From Haloarcula pelagica (GTDB lineage Archaea > Halobacteriota > Halobacteria > Halobacteriales > Haloarculaceae): a stretch of 64,000 nt of DNA. This document shows positions 23,332 to 31,878 of this stretch, piece by piece (position 1 is the stretch's first letter; each line of letters begins with the position of its first letter). The notes below the pieces were generated by a model. It saw nothing but the letters and a program-made list of their open reading frames with translations. It searched no databases and was not told the DNA's origin. The DNA lies in contig NZ_CP126161.1 in NCBI RefSeq assembly GCF_030127105.1, forward strand, positions 1,984,001 through 2,048,000, given 5' to 3'. Both the position numbers and the translations under genes were made by a program.

Positions 23332-24765
23332 TCAGACCGCGCTCGCGAGGACGCCGCCGGTCCGGACGACGAAGTAGAGCACGAACGCGAGTGCCAGCAC
23401 CCACTGGCCGATCAACACGTCGTCGAACTCGCCCTGGGCGGTCTTGACGACGGGGTAGGAGACGATGCCGGCGGCGATACCGTAGGCGATCGAGTAGGTG
23501 AACGGCATCACCATGATCGTCAGGCCGGCCGGCACCGCGTGCGAGAAGTCGTCCCACTGGATGTCGACGACGTTGCGCATCATCAACACGGCGACGACGA
23601 CCAGCGCGATGTGGGAGGCATAGAGGGGGATCGCCGTCGCCAGCGGCACGACGACGAGCGAGGCCATGAACAGGCCGGCGACGACGAGGGCCGTGAGGCC
23701 GGTCCGGCCGCCCTCCTCGACACCGGTCGCGGACTCGATGAACGTCGTCACCGTCGAGGTGCCCAGCATTCCGCCGACGGTGGTCCCGACCGCGTCGGCC
23801 ATCAGCGGCTTGTCGATGTCCGGGAAGTCACCGTTCTCGTCGAGGAAGCCGCCGGCCTGCCCGACCCCGACGAGCGTCCCGGCGGTGTCGAAGAAGTCCA
23901 CGAAGAAGAACGTGAACACGATCAGCGCGAAAGCGAAGGCCTCGACGTTCTGGAGGCCGGCGATGAACGCGCCCGCCAGCGGCGTGATGTCGTACTGTGC
24001 CGAGGAGAGCTGTGCGGCGTCGAACCCGCCGTTCCGGACGGCTTCGGTCGCGAGCACGCCCGGTTCGGCCAGCCCGAGGAAGGTCGCGACGGCGCCGGCG
24101 ACCGTCGTCAGGACGATGCCGGCGATGATCGCGCCGCGGAAGCCAGCCGCGTAGAGGACGAACGTCAGGAAGAGACCGACGACCGAGAGGATCGCCACGG
24201 GGTCGCTGGCGATGCTCCCCAGGCCGACCAGCGTCGCCGGGTCGTCGACGACAATCCCCATGGCCTGCAGACCGATAACCGCCAGAAAGAGGCCGATCCC
24301 CGCCCCGACGGCGAACTTCACCGGCTCGGGGAACAGTTTGATGATGTACTCTCTGGCTCCGACCGCCGTGAGGATGATGAAGATGATCCCCTCGACGACG
24401 ATTGCGGCGAGTGCCGTCTGCCAGGGGACGCCCAGCACGCCGACGACGGTGATCGAGAAGAAGGCGTTCAGGCCCAGCCCGGGCGCCAGGCCGAACGGTC
24501 TGTTCGCGTAGAAGGCCATCACCAGCATCGCCACGACCGACGAGAGGATGGTGACGACCGCGAGCATCTGCAGTACTTCCGGCGGGCTGTACCCGTCGAT
24601 GGCGATGCCACCGGGTGTCCCGTTGTCCGGGAAGGCCGTGAGGATCGCCGGGTTGAGGACGACGATATAGCTCATCGTCAGGAACGTCGTCAACCCCGCG
24701 ACCAACTCGGTCCGGACGGTGGTGTCGTGTGCGTCGAGTTCGAACAACTGCTCCAGCGTACCCAT
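23332..24765 (-). CDS. NCS2 family nucleobase permease (AzgA-like)
   Basis: 477 aa with 12-14 predicted TM helices. The N-terminus VRTELVAGLTTFLTMSYIVVLNPAIL and motifs GLAPGLGLNAFF, GAGIGLFLAVIGLQAMGI, FFFVDFFDTAGTLVGVGQ and GTSTVTTFIESATGVEEGGRTGLTA identify the AzgA branch, which takes up adenine, guanine or hypoxanthine by proton symport. pyrE lies upstream on the same strand with a 93-nt gap, and the glutaredoxin gene lies downstream. Confidence 0.93.
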   Translation of the reverse strand: MGTLEQLFELDAHDTTVRTELVAGLTTFLTMSYIVVLNPAILTAFPDNGTPGGIAIDGYSPPEVLQMLAVVTILSSVVAMLVMAFYANRPFGLAPGLGLNAFFSITVVGVLGVPWQTALAAIVVEGIIFIILTAVGAREYIIKLFPEPVKFAVGAGIGLFLAVIGLQAMGIVVDDPATLVGLGSIASDPVAILSVVGLFLTFVLYAAGFRGAIIAGIVLTTVAGAVATFLGLAEPGVLATEAVRNGGFDAAQLSSAQYDITPLAGAFIAGLQNVEAFAFALIVFTFFFVDFFDTAGTLVGVGQAGGFLDENGDFPDIDKPLMADAVGTTVGGMLGTSTVTTFIESATGVEEGGRTGLTALVVAGLFMASLVVVPLATAIPLYASHIALVVVAVLMMRNVVDIQWDDFSHAVPAGLTIMVMPFTYSIAYGIAAGIVSYPVVKTAQGEFDDVLIGQWVLALAFVLYFVVRTGGVLASAV

Positions 24766-24858
24766 TGGTGCCTGTCTCTATACAGACGGGCATAAGCGTG
24801 GCGAGAACGGCCAAAATTGGTAGTCCCGCCGAGAGATCGGACGGCGCCGGTCGGGCGG

Positions 24859-25398
24859 TCAGCCGTCGCTCTCTGCGGGGGCGTCCGCCAGCAGGTCCGA
24901 CGCGGTCACGAGCGACTCCAGGTGCAGGTCGTGGTCGGCCAGGTTCTCCCGGGCGCCCTCCTCGCGGTCGACGACGACCAGGACCCGTTCGACGACGGCG
25001 CCGGCCTCCCGCAGCGCCTGTGCGGCGTCGACGGCGCTCTGGCCGGTCGTGGCGATGTCCTCGATGACGACGACCTCCTCGCCCGCTTCGAGTTCGCCCT
25101 CGATGCGGTTGCCCGTGCCGTACTCTTTTGCCTGTTTGCGGGCGATGACGTAGGGGAGGCCGGTCTCGACGCTGGTGACGGCGACCATCGGGACGCCGCC
25201 CAGGGCGACGCCGGCCAGTTTCGTCCCGTCGAGTCGCTCGGCGAAGGCCGCGGCGATCAGTTCCAGACAGCGGGGGTCGGTCTCGAAGACGTACTTGTCG
25301 ACGTAGTAGTTCGAGGTACCGCCGTGTGAAAGCTCGAACTCGCCGTATTTCACGGCGTCCGCGTCCCGGAGCGCGTCGATGAGTTCCTGGTTGGGCAT
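24859..25398 (-). CDS. pyrE: Orotate phosphoribosyltransferase
   Basis: 179 aa type I phosphoribosyltransferase converting orotate and PRPP to OMP in pyrimidine synthesis. The PRPP-binding motif [14 protein letters not shown] is at about residues 108-121, the N-terminal hood has [21 protein letters not shown], and the catalytic loop lysine region is [16 protein letters not shown]. Length matches haloarchaeal PyrE. It shares a 103-nt divergent region with glmM. Confidence 0.96.
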   Translation of the reverse strand: MPNQELIDALRDADAVKYGEFELSHGGTSNYYVDKYVFETDPRCLELIAAAFAERLDGTKLAGVALGGVPMVAVTSVETGLPYVIARKQAKEYGTGNRIEGELEAGEEVVVIEDIATTGQSAVDAAQALREAGAVVERVLVVVDREEGARENLADHDLHLESLVTASDLLADAPAESDG

Positions 25399-25501
25399 AC
25401 AGGCTCTCTGCTGGCAGGGGGCTAAGGGTTGTTGGAATCCCCTGGCCGACGCCGAGTAACGTCGACATTCCTAAGCCACTCGGTGACACACTCCCGTTCG
25501 A

Positions 25502-26854
25502 ATGCAAGTGTTCGGGTCGAGTGGCGTCCGGGATGTCGCTGGCGAGGGACTGACGCCGCGGTACGTCGTCCGCATCGCACAGGCCGCGGGAAGCGTCTGG
25601 ACCGACGAGTACGACCGCGTCGCCATCGGGCGTGACACGCGGACCACCGGGCGGACGTTCGCCAACGCCGCGACGAGCGGCCTGACCGCACTCGGCTTCG
25701 CCGTCGACCGCCTCGGGGTCGTCCCGACGCCCGGGCTCCAGGCCTACTGTGAGCGCGAGGGCGTCCCCGGCGTGATGATCACCGCCAGCCACAACCCCCC
25801 GGCGTACAACGGCGTCAAACTGATCGGCGCCGACGGCGTCGAACTCCGCCGAGAGACGCTCGACGACATCGCGGCCGCCGTCGAGGCCGACGACCCGGAA
25901 CTGGCCGGGTGGGACCGGGTCGGCACCGATCGATGTATCGAGACCGCCCGCGAGAGCTATCGGGATCAACTCCGCGATGCCGTCGACCGCGAGCGCATCG
26001 CCGCCGCGGACCTGACGGTCGTGATCGACCCCGGCCACGGCGCGGGCTCGCTCACCAGCCCCGACCTCTTCCGGGAACTGGGCTGTACGGTCCACACGAT
26101 CAACGCCCAGCCCGACGGCCACTTCCCGGGTCGGGATCCCGAGCCCGTCGCGGCCAACCTCGCCGACCTGCGGGCGTACGTCCGGGCCACCGACGCGGAC
26201 CTGGGAATTGCCCACGACGGCGACGGCGACCGGGCAATCTTCGTCGACGAGCACGGCGACCACGTCGAGGGCGACGCCGCACTGGCGGCGCTTTCGGCCG
26301 CCGAACTCGACGCCGACGACGCGGTCGTCTCGGCGGTCAACGCCTCACAGCGACTCGTCGATGTCGCCGAGGACGCCGGCGCGGAACTCTCCTTGACTCC
26401 GATCGGTTCGACGTACATCGTCAGTCGCATCGCCGACCTCCAGGCCGCGGGGACCCGCGTCGCCGTCGCCGGCGAGGGCAACGGCGGCATCATCTTCCCG
26501 GCGTATCGGGTGGCCCGGGACGGCGCCTACACCGCGGCACGCTTCTGTGAACTCGCCGCCGAGACCCCGGTCAGCGAACTCGTCGCGCCGTTCGACGACT
26601 ACGCGAACGTCCGGCGGAACCTCCGGTACGACGACGACGACGAACGCGAAGCGATGCTCGCCGGCGTCGAGGGCTACGCACAGGAGACCGACGCCGCCGT
26701 CGACCGGACCGACGGCTGGCGGCTGAACTACGACGACGCCTGGGTACTCGCCCGGCCGTCGGGCACCGAACCGGTCGTCCGCGTCTACGCAGAAGCCCGC
26801 AGCCTCGACCGGGCGACGGAACTGGCGGAAGCGATGGTCGCGGCCGCCGAGTAA
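25502..26854 (+). CDS. glmM: Phosphoglucosamine mutase/phosphomannomutase family
   Basis: 450 aa alpha-D-phosphohexomutase. Domains in order: the active-site phosphoserine loop TASHNPPAYNG (about residues 94-104), the metal loop DGDGDR (about 239-244), the sugar-specificity loop GEGNGGII (about 322) and the C-terminal phosphate-binding RPSGTEPVVRVYAEA (about 420). The GEGNGG loop rather than GEMSGH fits the glucosamine/archaeal branch, but the preferred sugar is not certain. It supplies precursors for surface glycans. Confidence 0.9.
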   Translation: MQVFGSSGVRDVAGEGLTPRYVVRIAQAAGSVWTDEYDRVAIGRDTRTTGRTFANAATSGLTALGFAVDRLGVVPTPGLQAYCEREGVPGVMITASHNPPAYNGVKLIGADGVELRRETLDDIAAAVEADDPELAGWDRVGTDRCIETARESYRDQLRDAVDRERIAAADLTVVIDPGHGAGSLTSPDLFRELGCTVHTINAQPDGHFPGRDPEPVAANLADLRAYVRATDADLGIAHDGDGDRAIFVDEHGDHVEGDAALAALSAAELDADDAVVSAVNASQRLVDVAEDAGAELSLTPIGSTYIVSRIADLQAAGTRVAVAGEGNGGIIFPAYRVARDGAYTAARFCELAAETPVSELVAPFDDYANVRRNLRYDDDDEREAMLAGVEGYAQETDAAVDRTDGWRLNYDDAWVLARPSGTEPVVRVYAEARSLDRATELAEAMVAAAE

Positions 26855-26879
26855 GTCACGCCACGGCGGCCGACAGTCC

Positions 26880-28004
26880 TCAGGGCGGGTCGCCCAGTTC
26901 GCCGTGGGTCGACAGCGCCTCCTCGATGGCCGCCCGTTCCTCCCGAGCGGCCGCCAGATCACGCTCGACGGCGCCGCTCGCGACCCGCTCGCGCTCCTCG
27001 TCGGTGAGTTCCGAGCGAGCCAGCGCGCTCTCGCGGAGTCGCTCGTACTCCTCGCGGCGGGCCAGCGCCCGGACCTCGCGCAGTCGGGCGACGACCGACT
27101 CGTCGGCGAACCCGGCGACGACGGAGCGGTACTCCCCGCACAGCCACGGGAGTTCCGCGGCCGGGGGCGGCGGCCAGCCGACGGTGAGCGGCTCGGCGTC
27201 GATGTCCCGGAGGTAGGTTCGCCGGGTCGCGACGGCCGAGCGCAGCGCCGCCGGATCCTCGACGTAGTGGTCCAGTTTCGACCCGGAGTAGTCGGCGTAC
27301 TCCAGTAGCGTCGGCAGCGGCTCGGTCCCGGCCTCGTGGTCGTGGACGTAGGTCAGCAGCTCCGCGGGCGGCGAGCGGAACTCGACCAGGGGGAAGGCGC
27401 CGGCCCGTTCGATCAGGTCGAGGAGGTCCCGCGCCGACGCGTCGCCCCGGAACGCCCCGAACGCCTCGCGGACGGCCTCGTCGTACGCGTCGATGGGCTC
27501 CCGGAGCCGTTCGACCGGCGCGTCCAGATCGGCGTCGCCCAGCCGTTCGAGCCGTTCCAGCTCCGCGACCCGGTCGTCCAGCGTTCCGATTCGCCGCCGG
27601 GCGTCCCGCCGGGCCTGAACGTACGCTTCCCGGGCCGCTTCCAGGTCGTCCAGTCGGCCGACGAGATCGGCCACCGGCGCCAGCATCTCCCGGGCCCGCT
27701 CGAAGTCGCTCTCCGAGAGCCGGCGCTGCTGGAGGTGGTCGTCGACGGCCTCGAAGGTGTCGTACTCGGGCACGTCCTCGTCGAGGTTCCCCACCACGGT
27801 CGCCACGGCCCCCTCGAACTGGGTGTAGGCCTGGAAGTCCCCGCTCCCGGTCGCCCGACCGTCGTAGTCGTCGAGCAGGCGCGTCAGCTCCCGGTAGGCG
27901 TCCCGGCAGGTCCGGAGCCGGTCGGCGCCGACTTCCTCGACTCGCTCCCGTGCCTGCTCGCGCTCGCGTTCGGCCTGCTCCAGGCGGTCGACGGCGTCGG
28001 ACAT
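26880..28004 (-). CDS. Coiled-coil protein (DUF7118-like), unknown function
   Basis: 374 aa, highly charged, no TM. Heptad-rich helices span about 1-50 (VDRLEQAEREREQARERVEEV), 100-160 (LEAAREAYVQARRDARRRIGTLDDRVAELERLERL) and 320-365. A conserved-looking central block contains FRSPPAELLTYVHDHEAGTE and WPPPPAAELPWLCGEYRSVV. Its ATG overlaps the hisI stop (TGATG), so it is translationally coupled to histidine biosynthesis. That coupling may be incidental. Confidence 0.78.
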   Translation of the reverse strand: MSDAVDRLEQAEREREQARERVEEVGADRLRTCRDAYRELTRLLDDYDGRATGSGDFQAYTQFEGAVATVVGNLDEDVPEYDTFEAVDDHLQQRRLSESDFERAREMLAPVADLVGRLDDLEAAREAYVQARRDARRRIGTLDDRVAELERLERLGDADLDAPVERLREPIDAYDEAVREAFGAFRGDASARDLLDLIERAGAFPLVEFRSPPAELLTYVHDHEAGTEPLPTLLEYADYSGSKLDHYVEDPAALRSAVATRRTYLRDIDAEPLTVGWPPPPAAELPWLCGEYRSVVAGFADESVVARLREVRALARREEYERLRESALARSELTDEERERVASGAVERDLAAAREERAAIEEALSTHGELGDPP

Positions 28005-28366
28005 CAGTAGACTTCGTCCGGGTCGAACACCTGTTGGCCGACCTCCTCGCCGTCGACGGTCCGGTAGAAACAGGACTCGTAGCCCGTGTGACAGGCCCCG
28101 CCAGCCTGGTCGACGACGTACAGCACCGCGTCGCCGTCACAGTCGACACGGACCTCCTCGATCGCCTGGGTGTGGCCGCTCGTCCCCCCCTTCTTCCAGA
28201 GTTCGTCGCGGCTGCGCGAGTAGTAGTGCGCGTAGCCCGTCTCCCGGGTCCGGTCGAGCGCTTCCTCGGTGACGTACGCGAGCATGAGGACCTCGCCCGT
28301 CTCGGCGTCCTGGGCGACCGCCGGGAGGTACTCCTGCTCGTCGAACGCGAGGTCGACGGCTGTCAT
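28004..28366 (-). CDS. hisI: Phosphoribosyl-AMP cyclohydrolase
   Basis: 120 aa zinc enzyme of histidine biosynthesis opening the adenine ring of PR-AMP. Substrate and metal motifs: [29 protein letters not shown], the Mg-site [11 protein letters not shown], and the zinc cysteines in [14 protein letters not shown]. Start [20 protein letters not shown] is typical; upstream in-frame sequence is not conserved. First gene of a two-gene unit with the coiled-coil protein. Confidence 0.96.
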   Translation of the reverse strand: MTAVDLAFDEQEYLPAVAQDAETGEVLMLAYVTEEALDRTRETGYAHYYSRSRDELWKKGGTSGHTQAIEEVRVDCDGDAVLYVVDQAGGACHTGYESCFYRTVDGEEVGQQVFDPDEVY

Positions 28367-28766
28367 ACTCTGGCGGAAGCCTGTCTGCAAGATAGGTCTT
28401 GTGTCACACGCGAGGCACACGGTTCCCGTCGCCGCCAACCGCCCTGGTCGTCGATTCCGTCGGGGCCGACTGCCGACTCGTCGAGTGGTCCGGACCGGCC
28501 TCGGGACGACGAACGCACTTGTATCGGCATGACCGACCGGGAACGTGATATTATATCTTTAATTCACTCCCACAATACCTGGACACATCTTATGTACCAC
28601 GGTGGGAACGTCGATGTATGAGACGAGATAGCACTGCCACGGACCGCATCGATGCGCGACTCGCTCCCGTCGGCGGATCGGCCGCCGGGGATTCTCCCCC
28701 GAAGTGGCCGAACCCGACCCCCGCTCCAGGCACCGCCCGCCAGCCACGCCAGTTCACCACGCACCA
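28367..28766. other. 400-nt gene-free divergent region upstream of the agmatinase-family gene
   Basis: No convincing gene. It holds the hisI promoter at the left and an unusually AT-rich stretch at about 28546-28596 (GTGATATTATATCTTTAATT and following), roughly 170-220 nt before the ATG at 28767. If that is the promoter, the transcript has a leader of about 170-190 nt, long for a haloarchaeon. A 30-codon open frame starts at 28529 but has no support. An arm pair CCCAC/GTGGG brackets the AT-rich part. Confidence 0.5.
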
Positions 28767-29750
28767 ATGACGAACGACATCACGGAACCGACGAGCCGCC
28801 TCCCCGAGACCGCGTTCGCCGGTATCCAGACGTTCCTCGGCGCCGATGTCGTCGACCCCGAGGGGCTCCCAGCCGACGCCCGGGTCGGCGCTGTCGGCGT
28901 CCCGTTTGACGGCTCCGTCTCCCGGCGGCCCGGCACCCGATACGGCCCCAGGGCGCTCCGCGCGGCCAGCGAGTGGATCGCGCAGTTCGGCGACGAGAAC
29001 GGGCGGGCCTACAACGCCGACACCGGCCGCCACGTCGACCAGCGCGCCCTCGGCGTCTACGACTGCGGGGACGCCCCGGTCGCCCCCAACGACGCCGAGC
29101 GGACACGGGATCAGGTCGCCGCCTACGTGGGCGCTGTCGCCGAACGCGCCTTTCCGCTCGTCCTCGGGGGCGACCACTACATCACGTATCCGGCCTTCGC
29201 CGGCTACGCCGGGAGCGTCGAGGGCGACGTTGGGCTCGTCCACCTCGACGCGCACTCGGACACGGCCGACGACGGAGACCTGTACGGAAAACACTGGCAC
29301 GGCTCGCCGATGGCGCGGATCGACGACCTCGAACAGGGCGGCTACGAGAACCACGCGATGATCGGGATTCGGGCCTACGAGCGGTCCGGGTTCCCCGACC
29401 TCGTCGAGTCGAACGGGATTCAGGTCAACTACGCCCGCGACGTTCGCGAGAAGGGGATCGAGACGTGTGTCGAGGAGGCCATCGAGCACGCGACCGACGG
29501 GACCGACCACGTCTACCTGACGGTCGACATCGACGCCGTCGATCCGTCGTTCGCCCCCGGGACGGGGACCCCGGAACCGGGCGGGCTCACCAGCGCTCAA
29601 CTGCTGGCCGCGATGGATCGGTTGGGCCGGTGTCGGGATATCGGTGCGATGGACCTCATGGAGGTCGCGCCCCGACTCGATCCGACCGACTCGACCCAGA
29701 TGCTCGCGGTCATGGCCGTCGCACGCTTTCTCGAACGGCGCTTCCCGTGA
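28767..29750 (+). CDS. speB: Agmatinase-family (ureohydrolase) enzyme
   Basis: 327 aa arginase/agmatinase fold with a binuclear Mn site. Metal motifs: GGDHYITYP (about residue 136), HLDAHSDTADD (about 158-168) and DIDAVDPSFAPGTGTPEPGG (about 253-272). The N-terminal GVPFDGSVSRRPGTRYGPRALR is also conserved. Agmatinase gives putrescine and urea, but related archaeal enzymes act on other guanidino compounds. The next gene starts inside its stop codon. TiaS, an agmatine user, is in the same window. Confidence 0.9.
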   Translation: MTNDITEPTSRLPETAFAGIQTFLGADVVDPEGLPADARVGAVGVPFDGSVSRRPGTRYGPRALRAASEWIAQFGDENGRAYNADTGRHVDQRALGVYDCGDAPVAPNDAERTRDQVAAYVGAVAERAFPLVLGGDHYITYPAFAGYAGSVEGDVGLVHLDAHSDTADDGDLYGKHWHGSPMARIDDLEQGGYENHAMIGIRAYERSGFPDLVESNGIQVNYARDVREKGIETCVEEAIEHATDGTDHVYLTVDIDAVDPSFAPGTGTPEPGGLTSAQLLAAMDRLGRCRDIGAMDLMEVAPRLDPTDSTQMLAVMAVARFLERRFP

Positions 29751-30415
29751 CGGATCGACCCGACACGGACGACCCGATCACCGAGATCCGCCCGGACGTG
29801 TACGACCTCACGCTGACCCGCGACCCGGCCAGATACCGGGCGTTCCTGTTCGATTGGGACCGGCCGACGCTCGTCGACTGCGGCCCGGCAGCGAACGCGG
29901 GGACGCTCCTCGACCGCATCGAGACCCTCGATATCGTGCCCGAACGGGTGGTGCTCACCCACGCCGACCACGACCACGTCGGGGGGTTCGACGCGGTCGT
30001 CGACAGCTACGACCCGACGACGTGGGTTCCCCAGGAGTCGACGCTGTCGACGGAGCACTCTCCCGACCACCGCTACGACCACGAGACGACGGTCGGGCCG
30101 TTCACTGCCGTCCACGTTCCCGGGCACACTGCCGACAACTACGCGCTGGTCGCGTCCGACCACGACCTCGTCGTGATGGGTGACGCGATGATCGGCGCCG
30201 ACTGGCGTGGGCTACCCGCGGGGTACTTCCTTCTGGTCGAGGCCGTCTACTCCGACGATCTCGCGACGGCCGAACGGAACCTCGAACGCCTCCAGACCTA
30301 CGAGTTCGATGCCGGACTGGTGTTTCACGGCTCCTCGGTCTTCACGGACGCGAGACGGAAACTCGACCGGTTTCTGGAGTTCCCGAACAAGGGTACCTGG
30401 AGCGATCCCGACTGA
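29747..30415 (+). CDS. MBL-fold metallo-hydrolase
   Basis: 222 aa from a GTG overlapping the upstream TGA (GTGA), so coupled to the agmatinase-family gene. Metal-binding motifs: THADHDHVGG (about residues 67-76), VPGHTADNYALV (about 125) and MGDAMIG (about 145). This is the glyoxalase II-like group of the superfamily; the substrate is unknown. Co-translation suggests that it acts on a product or by-product of the guanidino hydrolase (inference). Confidence 0.85.
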   Translation: MTDRPDTDDPITEIRPDVYDLTLTRDPARYRAFLFDWDRPTLVDCGPAANAGTLLDRIETLDIVPERVVLTHADHDHVGGFDAVVDSYDPTTWVPQESTLSTEHSPDHRYDHETTVGPFTAVHVPGHTADNYALVASDHDLVVMGDAMIGADWRGLPAGYFLLVEAVYSDDLATAERNLERLQTYEFDAGLVFHGSSVFTDARRKLDRFLEFPNKGTWSDPD

Positions 30416-30551
30416 CCCCGAGTCGGCGGTGTGACACGAGTCGGCGAGTTCTCGAAGCGAACCGGTCGGCTGCGGCGACGGACCGCCTCCCAGGTTTGAA
30501 TCGCCTGGAGACTCGCTGACGCTCGCCTTCCGAGCCTCCGCTCGCGGAGGC

Positions 30552-30598
30552 GGGGACAGCCCGAGCTTCCGGTCGAGTACTCTTCCAGTCTGGGCTAC
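30552..30598 (-). pseudogene. Degenerate tRNA-Phe fragment (D-arm and anticodon arm)
   Basis: Matches 34690-34735 of the intact tRNA-Phe at 39 of 46 aligned positions with a 1-nt insertion in the anticodon loop. The T-arm and acceptor stem are missing; they are replaced by a hairpin GCCTCCGC/GCGGAGGC. The stop codon TAG of the adjacent gene (30595-30597) lies inside it. It marks the far end of the three-gene island opposite the intact tRNA-Phe. Confidence 0.7.
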
Positions 30599-31878
30599 CG
30601 GGGCTCACCCCGTTGGTCCGGACGGAGGGGCTGGGAACAGACGGGGCTGGTGGTCGTTTGCGGTTCGATACCCCGATCGACGCGGAGGAACTCCGAGATC
30701 GCGTAGACCATCCAGGCCTGACACCACCGCATCAGCGTCGTCCGCTTCGTGTGGTACCGGTGTTTCCGGTGGTAGAACCGGCCGTCACCCCCGTAGAGGT
30801 TATCGAGGGTCCATTCGAGGATCCGACGCGCGAAGTCGAGCCGTCCGGCGTAAGTGAACACCAGGATCCCCTGGGCGCTGGCGTGGATGTCTCGGGGGTA
30901 CGAACAGGATTCGTCCCAGTTCGGCGCTCCAGACGCCTCGAACAGTTCGTTCCGATAGAACTCGACTCCGTCCTCGACCACGTCCGCATAGCGTTCGTCG
31001 ACGACATCCCCGTACCGCTGGAGACTCTCGATGATGAACCCGTTGTGGAAATTGTCCATCGAGAGGTGAGACGCATCGGGCGGCTCGCGGTAGTACCAGC
31101 CACCGCGATCCGTCTGGAGGTCGGCGACGTGGTCGAAGATTCGCCGTGCCCGCTCGCGCAGGGCCGACTCGTCGAAGACATCGTACAGATCGACGAGGAG
31201 GCGTGCACCGAGCGCGCCGGCGTTGATGGTGTAGTACTCATCGGTGTCCTGGACGTGGTAGTCGATGACTGCACCGCCGTCGACCGCTCGATAGTTCAGG
31301 TCGTCGACGACGAAGTCCGCGGCCGTCCGGGCGACCTCGGCGTAGGACGGATCCAGCGGGGCCGCTGCGAGGAGCGCCCGCACCGGAAAGGCGGTCGATA
31401 CCACCGACGGATGGTTCGGGAGCCCCTTGACCCTGAGCGTCTGAATCTCGTGTTTGTGACCGCCACAGAACCCGCTGTAACCGACGCTCCGGTGTTCGAT
31501 CAGCCAGTCGACGAGGGATCTCGCCTCCCCGACGTGATCGACACTCGCTTCTGCCGGTTCGTCGACCGCCCCGGCCGTGAGGAGACGGGCGTACGTCAGG
31601 TTGGCCATCGCGAAGAGCGCCGCTCCCATGTAATTCCGGCGCTGTTCGACTAGGAACAGTGGCCGCACGTTCACCGGGGCTCGCTTTATGCTCTCCTGTA
31701 CGGCGATGTTCACCCACTTGTTGTCCACGGGGACGGCCCGGAGGAGCTTACTACTCAGTCCGTCGGCGTAATCCCACCCGGTGTAGTCGCGCTCCCGTGC
31801 GTACGCGAGCGTCTCCCGGAGGAGCGTCGGAGCGCGTGTGGTCGACAGATCGACCGGGCCCGTCTGTTCGGTGGTCAT
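30595..31878 (-). CDS. Six-hairpin glycosidase-like protein
   Basis: 427 aa, no TM or signal peptide. The pattern of repeated helix pairs (AARTAADFVVDDLNYR, LRERARRIFDHVADLQ, DVVEDGVEFYRNELF, DFARRILEWTLDNLYG) and aromatic loops (TDRGGWYYREPPDASHLSMDNFHNGFIIESL, WCQAWMVYAISEFL) resembles alpha/alpha six-hairpin glycosidases or polysaccharide lyase-related proteins. Catalytic residues cannot be assigned. ATG overlaps the ATP-grasp stop by 4 nt. Third gene of the island operon; probably acts on an intracellular glycan or glycoconjugate. Confidence 0.7.
   Translation of the reverse strand: MTTEQTGPVDLSTTRAPTLLRETLAYARERDYTGWDYADGLSSKLLRAVPVDNKWVNIAVQESIKRAPVNVRPLFLVEQRRNYMGAALFAMANLTYARLLTAGAVDEPAEASVDHVGEARSLVDWLIEHRSVGYSGFCGGHKHEIQTLRVKGLPNHPSVVSTAFPVRALLAAAPLDPSYAEVARTAADFVVDDLNYRAVDGGAVIDYHVQDTDEYYTINAGALGARLLVDLYDVFDESALRERARRIFDHVADLQTDRGGWYYREPPDASHLSMDNFHNGFIIESLQRYGDVVDERYADVVEDGVEFYRNELFEASGAPNWDESCSYPRDIHASAQGILVFTYAGRLDFARRILEWTLDNLYGGDGRFYHRKHRYHTKRTTLMRWCQAWMVYAISEFLRVDRGIEPQTTTSPVCSQPLRPDQRGEPR

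Noticed and set aside
23828-26263. 811-codon minus-strand frame across the permease, pyrE and glmM region
   Set aside because: It overlaps three recognisable genes in other frames and shows no domain.
28529-28621. 30-codon open frame in the AT-rich region upstream of the agmatinase-family gene
   Set aside because: No ribosome-binding site, no family resemblance, and composition explained by promoter-like DNA.
30552-30598. Possible functional tRNA gene
   Set aside because: No T-arm or acceptor stem can be formed, and the anticodon loop has an insertion. It is treated as a tRNA-Phe remnant.
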